The position numbers and the translations under genes were made by a program. DNA of 64,000 nt, from positions 599,606 to 663,605 of the forward strand of contig NZ_QUNH01000002.1 in assembly GCF_003387355.1 (NCBI RefSeq). Reading direction: 5' to 3'. Below are positions 52,376 through 61,583 of this stretch, one piece after another (position 1 is the first letter of the stretch; each line of letters begins with the position of its first letter). Source of the stretch: Winogradskyella sediminis (lineage in GTDB: Bacteria > Bacteroidota > Bacteroidia > Flavobacteriales > Flavobacteriaceae). Under the pieces are notes generated by a model. The model was not told the DNA's origin. It worked only from the letters and a program-made list of their open reading frames with translations, and searched no databases.

Positions 52376-53269
52376 ATGAAAAAGTTTATTAAAAAAACGA
52401 GTGTGCTTTTGGTTTTGTTATTGGTTGTTACTCAATTAGTTTCTTTCTTTAGTTTGTATATTCTAAGGCAATCAACTTTTTATAAACCTAATTTTTTGGT
52501 CAATGGCTTAAAGCGTGATAATTATGACTATGTTATTTTAGGTGCGAGTACAGGGTTAACGACTTTAGATTCAAAGTTAATCGATTCAATTACGAATTTA
52601 CAAGGGGTAAATCTTTCAATGGACGATACAAACTTAGCAAGTCATTATCTTATGTTAAAGCATTTTATAGCAGAAGGCAAAACCTTAAAATATTGTATTA
52701 TAGCGCCGAGTAATATGAGTTATAATGTAAGCCAGACGCCTCTAAGTAATAATGACTATCGGTTTTTAATGTACATTAACCGAGACTATGTTTTGGATCA
52801 TTATAGTCATTTTAAAAGTGACACTGCTAAGCGGCTTTATTATTCAAAATGGTTTCCATTTCTAGGCCTTTCGTATTATAATACGGAGCTTTTTTATCCT
52901 TCGTTAATAAGCGCTATAAAACCTCATAAAAGGAATCGTTTTGATGACCTCGGAAATTATAGTTATCCAACACATAAAAACAGAATGACTAAAGTTAAAA
53001 AAAAGGAGGCCATTGTTGTAAGTTTTGAATCAGATTATTTAAAAAAGATAAAGTTATTATGTGATGCATATCAAATTAAATTGATATGTTATCTTTCACC
53101 AACAGAAAGTCAACCTATAGACGTCTATTCTAAAGATTATTTGTTTATTAATCATAGTAATCTTATTAAAAATAGTGATTTATTTTATGATGATATTCAT
53201 GTTAATGGTAAAGGAAGACAAGTTGCTAGTGAAGCATTTTCTAAGGTGTTTATGGATATTGTAGAATAA
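52376..53269 (+). CDS. SGNH-like periplasmic acyltransferase partner (AlgJ/AlgX-like role)
   Basis: A 297-residue protein with an N-terminal membrane anchor (about residues 7-30). The Ser of the GAST segment (VILGASTGLTTLDS, near residue 57) takes the place of the GDS-motif nucleophile. The YDDIHVNGKG segment near the end fits the catalytic Asp-x-x-His of SGNH hydrolases. It follows the MBOAT gene by two bases, so it probably transfers the acyl group onto the glycan in the periplasm. Sequence similarity to AlgJ itself is weak; the role is inferred from the pairing and the SGNH features. Confidence 0.75.
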   Translation: MKKFIKKTSVLLVLLLVVTQLVSFFSLYILRQSTFYKPNFLVNGLKRDNYDYVILGASTGLTTLDSKLIDSITNLQGVNLSMDDTNLASHYLMLKHFIAEGKTLKYCIIAPSNMSYNVSQTPLSNNDYRFLMYINRDYVLDHYSHFKSDTAKRLYYSKWFPFLGLSYYNTELFYPSLISAIKPHKRNRFDDLGNYSYPTHKNRMTKVKKKEAIVVSFESDYLKKIKLLCDAYQIKLICYLSPTESQPIDVYSKDYLFINHSNLIKNSDLFYDDIHVNGKGRQVASEAFSKVFMDIVE

Positions 53270-53348
53270 AACGATTGGAAATGCTATTCTTTATAATACC
53301 GTTGAATTTTGTATATGGTTATTTAATATTAAGAAGAAATTTAAAATA

Positions 53349-54104
53349 ATGACATGTAAAGCAAAAGATATAGTAATACTGATGACAGGTACTATTTATC
53401 CGAATAGTTTTGAAACTTTAGTTTTAAAACAACCAGAAGAGCGTAAAAACCAATATGTTGAAGCAATTTCTTATTATTTGAAAGAAACTGATTTAAAAAT
53501 TATTTTTGTTGAAAATTCAGGTGTTTCATTGGCTAAAAAGTTTGAAACTTATAAAAAAAGAGTAGAATTTTTAACTTTTACGGCTTTGCCAGATATACCT
53601 GATAAAGGTAAAGGGGCAAAAGAATTAGAGATTATTAATTATGCATTTGATAATTCAATATTTATAAAAAAAACAAGTGCTATTATTAAAGTAACGGGTC
53701 GGTTAAAAGTTTTAAATATTAATAAATTGACTAATAATTTTTTGCTAATTAATAGACGTCAAAAAAAACTACTTAATTGTAATATTTATAAGACGAAACG
53801 GATGGATTCACGTTGTTTTATTTTTACTAAAGATTTTTGGTTGTATTTAAAACAAGCAGGAATATCAATTGATTTAAAATATTCATTTGAAGAAGCAGTA
53901 TGGGATTCATGTCTAGCCTATCTTGGAGAAAGTGGAGTGTATAAACAGTTTAGAATTCCTCTAAGTATAAGTGGTGTAAGTGGAGGTTTTGGAACCTCCT
54001 ATGACGATAATTTATTAACAGCATATGTAAAAAAAATAAGACATTATTTACGGGTTCGTTCTAATTATTTAAAAATAAATCAACTCATTAAAACGAAGCC
54101 TTAA
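53349..54104 (+). CDS. probable glycosyltransferase, unclassified
   Basis: A 251-residue AT-rich gene. The protein has a conserved-looking N-terminal strand (DIVILMTGTIYP), a KGKGAKELEIINYAF segment and IIKVTGRLKVLNIN. This pattern (KxTGR followed by a turn) occurs in several uncharacterised capsular glycosyltransferase-like proteins. No DxD motif is certain. I do not know the family name; assignment as a glycosyltransferase rests on the KTGR-like segment and the neighbours. It lies in a compact run with the GT4 gene at 54118. Confidence 0.6.
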   Translation: MTCKAKDIVILMTGTIYPNSFETLVLKQPEERKNQYVEAISYYLKETDLKIIFVENSGVSLAKKFETYKKRVEFLTFTALPDIPDKGKGAKELEIINYAFDNSIFIKKTSAIIKVTGRLKVLNINKLTNNFLLINRRQKKLLNCNIYKTKRMDSRCFIFTKDFWLYLKQAGISIDLKYSFEEAVWDSCLAYLGESGVYKQFRIPLSISGVSGGFGTSYDDNLLTAYVKKIRHYLRVRSNYLKINQLIKTKP

Positions 54105-54117
54105 AAGATTATAACTT

Positions 54118-55164
54118 GTGAAAATAATAATTTTAAATACTTATAATAAAAGTTATTTATCTGATTTCTTTGTGGAGTTTGGAAAACAACTTTCAAGTAG
54201 TGGGCACGAGGTTGTTATTGTTTCGTTGAAAGGTGTTACTGCTTCCCGTGCTATAAATAGTCGTTTTGAAATTAAAATTTTTAAGAAAAGGAACAAGTTT
54301 TCTAATTATATTACTATCTATAAAGTGCTTAAAAAAGAAAAGCCAGATGTTGTGATTTCTAATTTTAGTTATGTGAACCCTGCTGTGTTGGCTTCAAAGT
54401 TGTTAAGTGTTTCTCATAATATAATATGGTTTCATACGCTTAAAAGTCAAATGAATTTTAAAGCTTCTAATATTTATATTAAGTCTAAGTTTATGGATTT
54501 GGCATCTTGTATTATTACTAATTCAAAAGAATTAAAAGATGAGGTTACCAACAGCTATAAACAGACTAAAAATAAGGTGTATAACTTACCTTTTACTACG
54601 ACCGTTAATATAGTTGATGTAAAGTCTATAGAATTAGTAAAGGAGAAAGGGAAACTTTATTTAGGTTGCCCTGGACGCATCCATCCTGATAAAAATCAAG
54701 GCTTACTTATAGAATTACTTTCTGTATTGAAAGCTAAAAATATAGTATTGGTATTTGCAGGTTCTTCTACTGAACGTATAATAGAAACTCATGAGCTTTA
54801 TGCTACTTATGAGAGACAAATAATGTTATTAGGGACTTTGTCAAAATCAGAAATGGTTGATTTTTATAATAAAATGGACGTTATTATTTTACCTAGCTTT
54901 AATGAAGCTTTTGGTTTGGTTTTTATTGAAGCATTAGCAATGGGGAGTACTACATTAGTATCTTCACGTTTTGGTGCTTTACATTATATAAAAGAGGATG
55001 TGTCCTCTTTAGTTTTTAATCCCTATGATGTTACTGATTTAAAGTACAAATTAGAAACAGCTTTAAGAGACAAAAAAACAGCGAAATATTATCAAAGTCT
55101 GTATGCTAATAATTTCTCGATGAATGAGATTGTACAGCGATTTTTAGACTTGCTTAATAAGTGA
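54118..55164 (+). CDS. glycosyltransferase family 4
   Basis: A 348-residue GT-B enzyme starting at GTG 54118. The GT4 signature is NEAFGLVFIEALAMGSTTLVS; the donor-domain GCPGRIHPDKNQ segment binds the nucleotide. The gene is AT-rich and clusters with the preceding probable glycosyltransferase. A Met start is not available nearby, so GTG is likely. Confidence 0.88.
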   Translation: MKIIILNTYNKSYLSDFFVEFGKQLSSSGHEVVIVSLKGVTASRAINSRFEIKIFKKRNKFSNYITIYKVLKKEKPDVVISNFSYVNPAVLASKLLSVSHNIIWFHTLKSQMNFKASNIYIKSKFMDLASCIITNSKELKDEVTNSYKQTKNKVYNLPFTTTVNIVDVKSIELVKEKGKLYLGCPGRIHPDKNQGLLIELLSVLKAKNIVLVFAGSSTERIIETHELYATYERQIMLLGTLSKSEMVDFYNKMDVIILPSFNEAFGLVFIEALAMGSTTLVSSRFGALHYIKEDVSSLVFNPYDVTDLKYKLETALRDKKTAKYYQSLYANNFSMNEIVQRFLDLLNK

Positions 55165-55249
55165 TAGTATAATTTTGTACATTATAGCTTATATAAGCCT
55201 ATAAGATAAATAATGTTATTATTTTTAGAACCTTAATAAACAACGATAC

Positions 55250-56584
55250 GTGTTATTTATCTTTCTTAAATATTTACAGCCCACGCATTATTTTCAGTTA
55301 TTTCGAACCGATGGCCGCTCAATGTTTCCAAAAGGAGATGAATTACCGGATTCTGTAGTGTCTCAGTTGGATGTAGATACAGGTTATTTTAGTGTATTGG
55401 CTCGGTCTTACGATTTGTCATGGCAAGCGGTGCAGTGTGGTTATATTGGGCTGTGTGAAACTTATACTCAATTTGAGGATTTACCCGTAATAGATAATTA
55501 TAGATTTGCTCGAAAATATTTTAGTTCATTTTGGGTCTTTTATGTTTTAGTTATTAGACTTTTAAGTTTTTATAACCCTATAACAGAGGTTCTCGGATGG
55601 TGGAAGACTCGTAAGGTTTCACGAAGTACTTATTTGAAAATGCCACTAGTAAATGAAGTGTATGCTACTTTTGAATCCGAATTGATAAAAAAGAAGCCCT
55701 TAGTGAGTGTGATTATCCCTACTTTAAATCGTTATCCGTATTTAAAGGACGTATTACATGATTTGGAGCACCAAGCTTACACGCATTTTGAGGTTATTAT
55801 TATTGATCAATCCCTGCCATTTCGAGCTGAGTTTTATACTGATTTTCAATTAGAGCTTCAGGTTGTGCATCAAGAAGAAAAAGCCTTATGGTTAGCTAGA
55901 AATCGGGCCGTAAAAATGGCAAAAGGCGAGTATATCCTATTGTTTGATGACGATAGCCGTGTCGATAAAAATTGGATTAGTGAACACTTAAAAGGCTTAG
56001 ATTTTTTTAAGGCAGATTTGTCTTCGGGAGTTTCTATTTCTGAAGTAGGAGCTCCTACACCAGCACATTATGCTTATTTTAAAATTAGTGATCAATTAGA
56101 TACGGGAAATGTTTTGTTAAAAAAGGATGTTTTTGAAGCAATTGGTCTCTTCGATAGGCAATTTGAAAAACAACGCATGGGTGATGGTGAATTTGGTTTA
56201 CGGTCGTATTTAGCAGGCTACTTAAATATTTCGCATCCCTATGCCAAACGCTTACATTTAAAAGTGGGAAGTGGAGGTTTACGAGATATGGGCAGTTGGG
56301 ATGCTTTTAGAACAAATTCGTTATTTGAACCACGTCCAGTACCTAGTGTATTGTACTACTTTAGACGGTATTGGGGGAATTCTGCAGCGCGCTGGTCTAT
56401 GTTGCGAACAGTGCCATTATCGATAATGCCGTACCGGTTTAAGGGCTCTAAACCGATGATGCTTTTAGGAGGTATGGTCTCCATATTTATTTTGCCTATG
56501 GTGGTCTTTCAGGTGCTAAAATCTTGGCGTTTGGCTAATAAGAAATTAAGAAAAGGGGCTTTGATTGCTAAGTTAGAGGAGTAG
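55250..56584 (+). CDS. glycosyltransferase family 2 with long N-terminal extension
   Basis: A 444-residue protein. The first 150 residues form an unusual N-terminal domain of unknown role (FRTDGRSMFPKGDELPDSV and a Trp-rich segment); the GT-A core starts at about 150 (VSVIIPTLNRYPYL). The metal-binding motif is LFDDDSRVD, followed by QRMGDGEFGLRSY. There is a possible C-terminal membrane segment (about 415-430), so the enzyme may be membrane attached. Start GTG 55250 is inferred; an internal Met (about residue 25) is an alternative. The stop codon begins a heptamer tract. Confidence 0.85.
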   Translation: MLFIFLKYLQPTHYFQLFRTDGRSMFPKGDELPDSVVSQLDVDTGYFSVLARSYDLSWQAVQCGYIGLCETYTQFEDLPVIDNYRFARKYFSSFWVFYVLVIRLLSFYNPITEVLGWWKTRKVSRSTYLKMPLVNEVYATFESELIKKKPLVSVIIPTLNRYPYLKDVLHDLEHQAYTHFEVIIIDQSLPFRAEFYTDFQLELQVVHQEEKALWLARNRAVKMAKGEYILLFDDDSRVDKNWISEHLKGLDFFKADLSSGVSISEVGAPTPAHYAYFKISDQLDTGNVLLKKDVFEAIGLFDRQFEKQRMGDGEFGLRSYLAGYLNISHPYAKRLHLKVGSGGLRDMGSWDAFRTNSLFEPRPVPSVLYYFRRYWGNSAARWSMLRTVPLSIMPYRFKGSKPMMLLGGMVSIFILPMVVFQVLKSWRLANKKLRKGALIAKLEE

Positions 56585-56618
56585 GTAGTAGGGATTAGGG
56601 ATGAGGGTTTGGAGGTTT
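56584..56618. repeat. five heptamers of GGGATTA type at a stop codon
   Basis: Units GGTAGTA, GGGATTA, GGGATGA, GGGTTTG and GAGGTTT follow directly on the TAG stop of the GT2 gene, on its coding strand. Confidence 0.65.
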
Positions 56619-56660
56619 GTAGCATTTTGTAAACGTATAATAGTATATAAATAAAATAGA

Positions 56661-57779
56661 TTGACTAAAAAGATTTTAATAGTTACTTCGGAGTTTCCGC
56701 CCCAACCTGGTGGTATTGGAGATCATGCTTATAATATGGCACTTCATTTAAGTAGGGAGAGTTATGATGTTACTGTCATTGCGGATCAACGCTCTTTAGA
56801 TGGGAAGGAAGAAGCTGATTTTGATGCGTCTTTACCTTTTAAGATGTTACGTGTTACTATAAGTACTCCTCGCTTTAAGATGTATAATAGGAGGCTGAGA
56901 TTTTTAAGAAAGGCAATTACTTCAGCAGACTTGGTTATTGCTTCAGGAAAATTTTCGTTGTGGAGTGTTGCTCTTTTAAGTCGAGGAGCATCGTGCACAA
57001 GTTTGGCAGTAATACATGGGTCTGAAGTTAACTTTTCTAATTCATTATTAAAATATAGTATTAACAAGTCTTTGCAACAATTTGATAAGATTATAGCTGT
57101 TTCACAATTTACAAAATCATTAATTCCTACATCAATTCAGAAAAAAACGGTGGTTATTCCTAATGGTTTTAATCCGAATAAGTGGAACATTGAAACGACT
57201 ATGGGCAAAGCGTTAAAAGGGACTCCAAAATTGATTACAGTAGGCCATGTCAGTGAACGAAAAGGACAACACGAAGTGATTAAACTTTTACCAAAATTAG
57301 TAAAGCGTTATCCCGATATAGCCTACCACTGTATCGGTTTGCCAACAGAGCAAAAAGCATGTGTTTTGTTAGCGGAACAGTTAGGAGTTGCAAATCATGT
57401 TGTTTTTCATGGTCGCGTCAATAATGCTGTTTTAAAATCGGCGTTAGAGGCTAGTGACGTTTTTGTGATGTTAAGTACAGTAACCACCACGGGAGATGTT
57501 GAAGGATTTGGCATTGCCTTGTTGGAAGCGAATGCTTTGGGGATTCCGACTATAGGAGCAAAAGGTTGTGGTATTGAAGATGCCATAAAAGAAGGTGAAT
57601 CTGGATTTTTGGTTACCTTAGGGGATGAAGTTGCTGTTGAAGCCGCCTTAAACCGTTTATTATGCTCAAAATCTAAGTACTCCGAAATGTCGAAAATATG
57701 GGCAAATCAACACGAATGGGATGTTATAATTAAAAAATATATTATAGAAATTGAACACTCCATTATAAATTCTAAATAG
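56661..57779 (+). CDS. glycosyltransferase family 4
   Basis: A 372-residue GT-B enzyme starting at TTG 56661. The glycine-rich acceptor-domain segment SEFPPQPGGIGDHAYNMALHL is characteristic of a subgroup of GT4 (exopolysaccharide glycosyltransferases); VGHVSERKGQHEVIKLLPKL and EGFGIALLEANALGIPTIG cover the donor domain and the conserved E-x7-E motif. A 189-base gap with a perfect palindrome follows. Confidence 0.9.
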   Translation: MTKKILIVTSEFPPQPGGIGDHAYNMALHLSRESYDVTVIADQRSLDGKEEADFDASLPFKMLRVTISTPRFKMYNRRLRFLRKAITSADLVIASGKFSLWSVALLSRGASCTSLAVIHGSEVNFSNSLLKYSINKSLQQFDKIIAVSQFTKSLIPTSIQKKTVVIPNGFNPNKWNIETTMGKALKGTPKLITVGHVSERKGQHEVIKLLPKLVKRYPDIAYHCIGLPTEQKACVLLAEQLGVANHVVFHGRVNNAVLKSALEASDVFVMLSTVTTTGDVEGFGIALLEANALGIPTIGAKGCGIEDAIKEGESGFLVTLGDEVAVEAALNRLLCSKSKYSEMSKIWANQHEWDVIIKKYIIEIEHSIINSK

Positions 57780-57841
57780 ATTAAACTGTATAAAGATGTT
57801 ATTTAAATATTTAGCGATTTTAAAATGTATCTGACACCTTG

Positions 57842-57856
57842 GTTATCAGTGATAAC
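57842..57856. promoter_or_regulatory. perfect GTTATCA/TGATAAC palindrome
   Basis: Two inverted 7-base arms around one G. It lies in the gap before the GT4 gene at 57969. It is a candidate operator, with no known matching regulator. Confidence 0.35.
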
Positions 57857-57968
57857 TTCTTATTTTTGAAGCCAATTTTATAGTATCAACCGTTATACAT
57901 ATTTGAAATACTAAAATCATAAAAAGTAGAACGGTATATTTTTTTATTTAAAACACTAAAGAACACTT

Positions 57969-59096
57969 ATGAAATTAGTAATCATTTCTCACACCGAGCA
58001 CTATCAAAAGAGTGATGGTACTATAGTTGGTTGGGGGCCTACGGTTACTGAAATTAATCATCTTACAGGTGTTTTTGAAGAGGTCGTTCATTTAGGCATG
58101 CTATACCCTGGTGAACCACCTGCAAGTGCATTACCCTATACGAGTTCAAAGATAAGATTTGTTAATATTCCGACTGTTGGTGGTGCTGGTTTAAGGAATA
58201 AATTAAAAATAATAACATCGGCTCCAAAAACCATACAATTAGTTCGGCATTTTGTTAACACTTCGGATTATTTTCAATTGCGAACGCCAACGGGAATTGG
58301 GGTCTATTTAATACCTTATTTAACTTGGTTTATAAAAACACCTGGCTGGTTTAAATATGCAGGGAATTGGCAACAATCATCAGCTCCCTTAGGCTATGCT
58401 TTTCAGCGTTGGTTTTTGAAGAGACAATCGCGAACCGTTACCATTAATGGATCTTGGGACGACCAACCACAACATTGCGAAACTTTTGAAAATCCTTGTT
58501 TAACTAAAGCGGATTTGGACTTAGGCAAAGCCATTATGACCGAAAAACGATTAGTACAACCAATTAACCTCTGTTATGTTGGGAGATTAGAAACCCCAAA
58601 AGGAGTTAGACGTATTATCGAGGCAGTAACCGCATTACAACTTGAAGATAAAGCAAAGCTAGGTACTATTCATCTTGTTGGGGATGGACTTGAACGACAA
58701 GATTTTGAGTCACTAGCAGCATTAAGTGGAGTACACTTTAAGTTTCATGGGTTCTTGGCACGTCCCTCTGTTTTTGAAATTTATAAAAAGTGTCATGGCT
58801 TTTTAATGCCAACTACGGCATCAGAAGGCTTTCCGAAAGTATTGGCAGAGGCGATGAATTTTGGGTGTATCCCAATCGTTTCAAACATATCTTCTATTGG
58901 ACAATATATTAAAACTAATGAGACTGGTTTTGAATTGTTAGATATGAATACAGATACGCTTAGCGCCTGTATTATTGATTTAGTAAATCTGTCTAAACCT
59001 GATTATTTACGGTTAGTATCTAATGGGCAGGAGGTTGTAAAGCGATTTACGTTTACATACTATAATGATCATATCGAACAGGCTATTTTAAATTAA
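57969..59096 (+). CDS. glycosyltransferase family 4
   Basis: A 375-residue GT-B enzyme. The N-terminal segment MKLVIISHTEHYQKSDGTIVG and VGWGPTVTEINHL are typical of a flavobacterial GT4 subgroup. The donor domain shows LCYVGRLETPKGVRRI and the signature SEGFPKVLAEAMNFGCIPIVS. It is followed after four bases by the Wzy/ligase-like gene, so it is co-transcribed with it. Confidence 0.9.
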   Translation: MKLVIISHTEHYQKSDGTIVGWGPTVTEINHLTGVFEEVVHLGMLYPGEPPASALPYTSSKIRFVNIPTVGGAGLRNKLKIITSAPKTIQLVRHFVNTSDYFQLRTPTGIGVYLIPYLTWFIKTPGWFKYAGNWQQSSAPLGYAFQRWFLKRQSRTVTINGSWDDQPQHCETFENPCLTKADLDLGKAIMTEKRLVQPINLCYVGRLETPKGVRRIIEAVTALQLEDKAKLGTIHLVGDGLERQDFESLAALSGVHFKFHGFLARPSVFEIYKKCHGFLMPTTASEGFPKVLAEAMNFGCIPIVSNISSIGQYIKTNETGFELLDMNTDTLSACIIDLVNLSKPDYLRLVSNGQEVVKRFTFTYYNDHIEQAILN

Positions 59097-59100
59097 GAAC

Positions 59101-60483
59101 ATGGGCGTAGCTATAAAACATAAACGATATGATGATAACTTTATACCACTTCTGATTGGACATGTATTATTAGGTGTGGCTATTTATTTCTTTGAAGTTA
59201 TAGCACGTGTTTATTTTTTAGGAGTATTATTTTATTTTTTGTGGCACATTATTACCAGAGCCAATAAAGATAAAACGATGTATGTGTTGTTAGGATGTGC
59301 CTACATTGCAGGAGGCGAAGTCTTTTTACGGATGACGAAAGGCTATTTTTTTTATGAAACAGGCAAGTACTTTGTATTATTATTGATGCTCATGGGGATA
59401 TTTTATAAAGGCGTTTCAGGTAAAGCTTATCCGTATTTTTTATACCTTATATTATTAGTTCCTGCAGTTATAGTTGCTTCTATAACCTTGACTTATGATG
59501 CTAATTTTAGAACAAATGTAACGTTTGTACTTGCAGGTCCTGTAACCCTGGGTATAGCTGCATTATTTTGCTATGATAAAAAATTAACTCAACAGCAAAT
59601 CTTAAAGGTGTTGCAATATTTAGTTTTACCGATTATCTCTATGACGGTATATTTGTTTTTGTACAACCCCTCAATAAGAGAAACGATATCGAATACGGCG
59701 TCTAATTCAGCTACGTCAGGTGGGTTTGGACCCAACCAAGTATCTACGGCTTTAGGGATGGGCATGTTAGTGATGGTGGTGCGTATTTATATGCAATCAC
59801 CAAGTTTCTTTTTAAGAATTTTAAATATTGGGATTTTTGCAGCTATTAGTTTTCGCGCGATTGTTACGTTTAGTCGTGGAGGAGTGTTTGCCGCGATTAT
59901 TTGTGTCTTAGCATTTTTAGGGATTTTATTTTTGAAATCTAATTATAAGGTTAAAAATCAAATTATTGGTTCTACCATTGTGTTTTTATTAGCTATAGGT
60001 TTTACATGGATGTTAGCCTCAGTTCAAACTAGTGGTATGTTAGATAAACGTTATGCGAATGAGGATTCTTTAGGCCGAGAAAAAGGAGATGTTAGCACAG
60101 GAAGAGGGGAGCTGTTTATGCAGGAAATGGATGGGTTTTTACAAGATCCTATATTTGGTATTGGGGCCAGTAGAACTAAAGATATTCGTGTTAAAGAAAC
60201 GGGTGAACATTTGCCGACGCATAATGAGGTAGGTCGTTTGTTAGGAGAACATGGCATGTTTGGGATTATGATATTACTGATATTAATTATAAAACCTCTG
60301 GTGTACCGCGCAACCAACTCTAGAAGTTACTTTTTTTATGCCTTTTTGTGTTTCTGGTTTGCGACCATTAACCATTCCGCTATGCGGATAGCTGCTCCTT
60401 CACTGTTTTATGCATTAGCCTTATTAGATATTACAAATGTTAAGAAAAAAAATACTATACATAGGAAACAACTTACACAATAA
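59101..60483 (+). CDS. O-antigen ligase/polymerase (Wzy-like)
   Basis: A 460-residue integral membrane protein with about 11 membrane segments and one large periplasmic loop. The loop holds the Wzy_C/O-antigen-ligase signature: STGRGELF, then the DPIFGIGASRTK segment and the THNEVGRLLGEHG motif with its catalytic-type histidine. It polymerises repeat units in the periplasm or ligates the finished glycan. Distinguishing the two is not possible from sequence. It overlaps the next GT4 gene by 47 bases. Confidence 0.88.
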   Translation: MGVAIKHKRYDDNFIPLLIGHVLLGVAIYFFEVIARVYFLGVLFYFLWHIITRANKDKTMYVLLGCAYIAGGEVFLRMTKGYFFYETGKYFVLLLMLMGIFYKGVSGKAYPYFLYLILLVPAVIVASITLTYDANFRTNVTFVLAGPVTLGIAALFCYDKKLTQQQILKVLQYLVLPIISMTVYLFLYNPSIRETISNTASNSATSGGFGPNQVSTALGMGMLVMVVRIYMQSPSFFLRILNIGIFAAISFRAIVTFSRGGVFAAIICVLAFLGILFLKSNYKVKNQIIGSTIVFLLAIGFTWMLASVQTSGMLDKRYANEDSLGREKGDVSTGRGELFMQEMDGFLQDPIFGIGASRTKDIRVKETGEHLPTHNEVGRLLGEHGMFGIMILLILIIKPLVYRATNSRSYFFYAFLCFWFATINHSAMRIAAPSLFYALALLDITNVKKKNTIHRKQLTQ

Positions 60484-61468
60484 TAAAACTAATCCTTCGT
60501 CTATTCAAGTGGTAGGTAAACAGTTAGAGGGTGAAGGGTATGACATGTTGTATAGCTCTAGCCAGAATTATAAAGTTTTAAGATTGTTAAATATGTTATA
60601 TACATGTTTAAAATATAGAAAAAGCGTTGATAAAGTTATCATTGATACTTATAGCACTAGTAACTTTTACTATGCAGTACTAGTAGCGCAATTATGTCAA
60701 ATTTTACGTATACCTTATATTTTAAATCTTAATGGTGGAAATTTACCTTCACGATTACAGAAAAATCCTAAGTTATGTAAGAGAACTTTTAAGCAAGCTC
60801 AGGCATTAATTTCACCTTCATTATATTTGAAGGAGGCTTTTTGTAATTATGGATATGCAGATGTTATATATATACCAAATGCCTTGAATTTAGGTAATTA
60901 TAACTTTAAGATCCGACCAATCACAGACATTAATTTGTTTTGGCTACGTTCCTTTAATAAAATTTATAACCCATGCTTGGCTATAGATATACTGTATGAA
61001 CTGCAACAACAAGGTTATAACACTAGTTTATGCATGGTAGGTCCTGATAGTGACGGTTCACTAGCTAAAGTTATGGAACGTGCTAAATCATTAGATGTTG
61101 CAGTTAATATACCCGGGAAATTAAAAAAACCGGAATGGATTCATCTTGCCAAAAGTTATAATGTTTTCATAAATACTACAAATTTTGATAATATGCCAGT
61201 TAGTGTCATTGAAGCCATGGCTATAGGCTTGCCTATAGTGTCTACGAATGTTGGAGGAATGCCATTTCTTATTGAAGATGGCGTTGATGGTATTTTGGTA
61301 CCTCCAAATAATTCAAAAGCGTTTGTAGATGCTATTAAAAAAATATATTCTCACCCGAAAGCCACTGAAAAAATGGTAGTTAATGCACGTAAGAAAGTAG
61401 AACAATTTGATTGGATGCTTTTAAAAGAGCGATGGCACAATGTATTAAGTGACGTGGAAGTAAGCTAG
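60437..61468 (+). CDS. glycosyltransferase family 4
   Basis: A 343-residue GT-B enzyme. It starts at ATG 60437 (MLRKKILYIGNNLHNNKTNP) within the end of the Wzy-like gene, a 47-base overlap in a different frame; the strong GT4 N-terminus supports this start over later Mets. NLNGGNLPSRL, FINTTNFDNMPVSVIEAMAIGLPIVS and GGMPFLIEDG are the family segments. It is the last glycosyltransferase of the locus. Confidence 0.88.
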   Translation: MLRKKILYIGNNLHNNKTNPSSIQVVGKQLEGEGYDMLYSSSQNYKVLRLLNMLYTCLKYRKSVDKVIIDTYSTSNFYYAVLVAQLCQILRIPYILNLNGGNLPSRLQKNPKLCKRTFKQAQALISPSLYLKEAFCNYGYADVIYIPNALNLGNYNFKIRPITDINLFWLRSFNKIYNPCLAIDILYELQQQGYNTSLCMVGPDSDGSLAKVMERAKSLDVAVNIPGKLKKPEWIHLAKSYNVFINTTNFDNMPVSVIEAMAIGLPIVSTNVGGMPFLIEDGVDGILVPPNNSKAFVDAIKKIYSHPKATEKMVVNARKKVEQFDWMLLKERWHNVLSDVEVS

Positions 61469-61583
61469 AATATTATTTTTAATACATCAAGCCTAGGTCT
61501 CTATAACTTATTATGTCTTTTGTATAATTAAATCACAAAAATCGTTTGAACTTCTTATATTTACGGCACTATTTACTCTTAAA

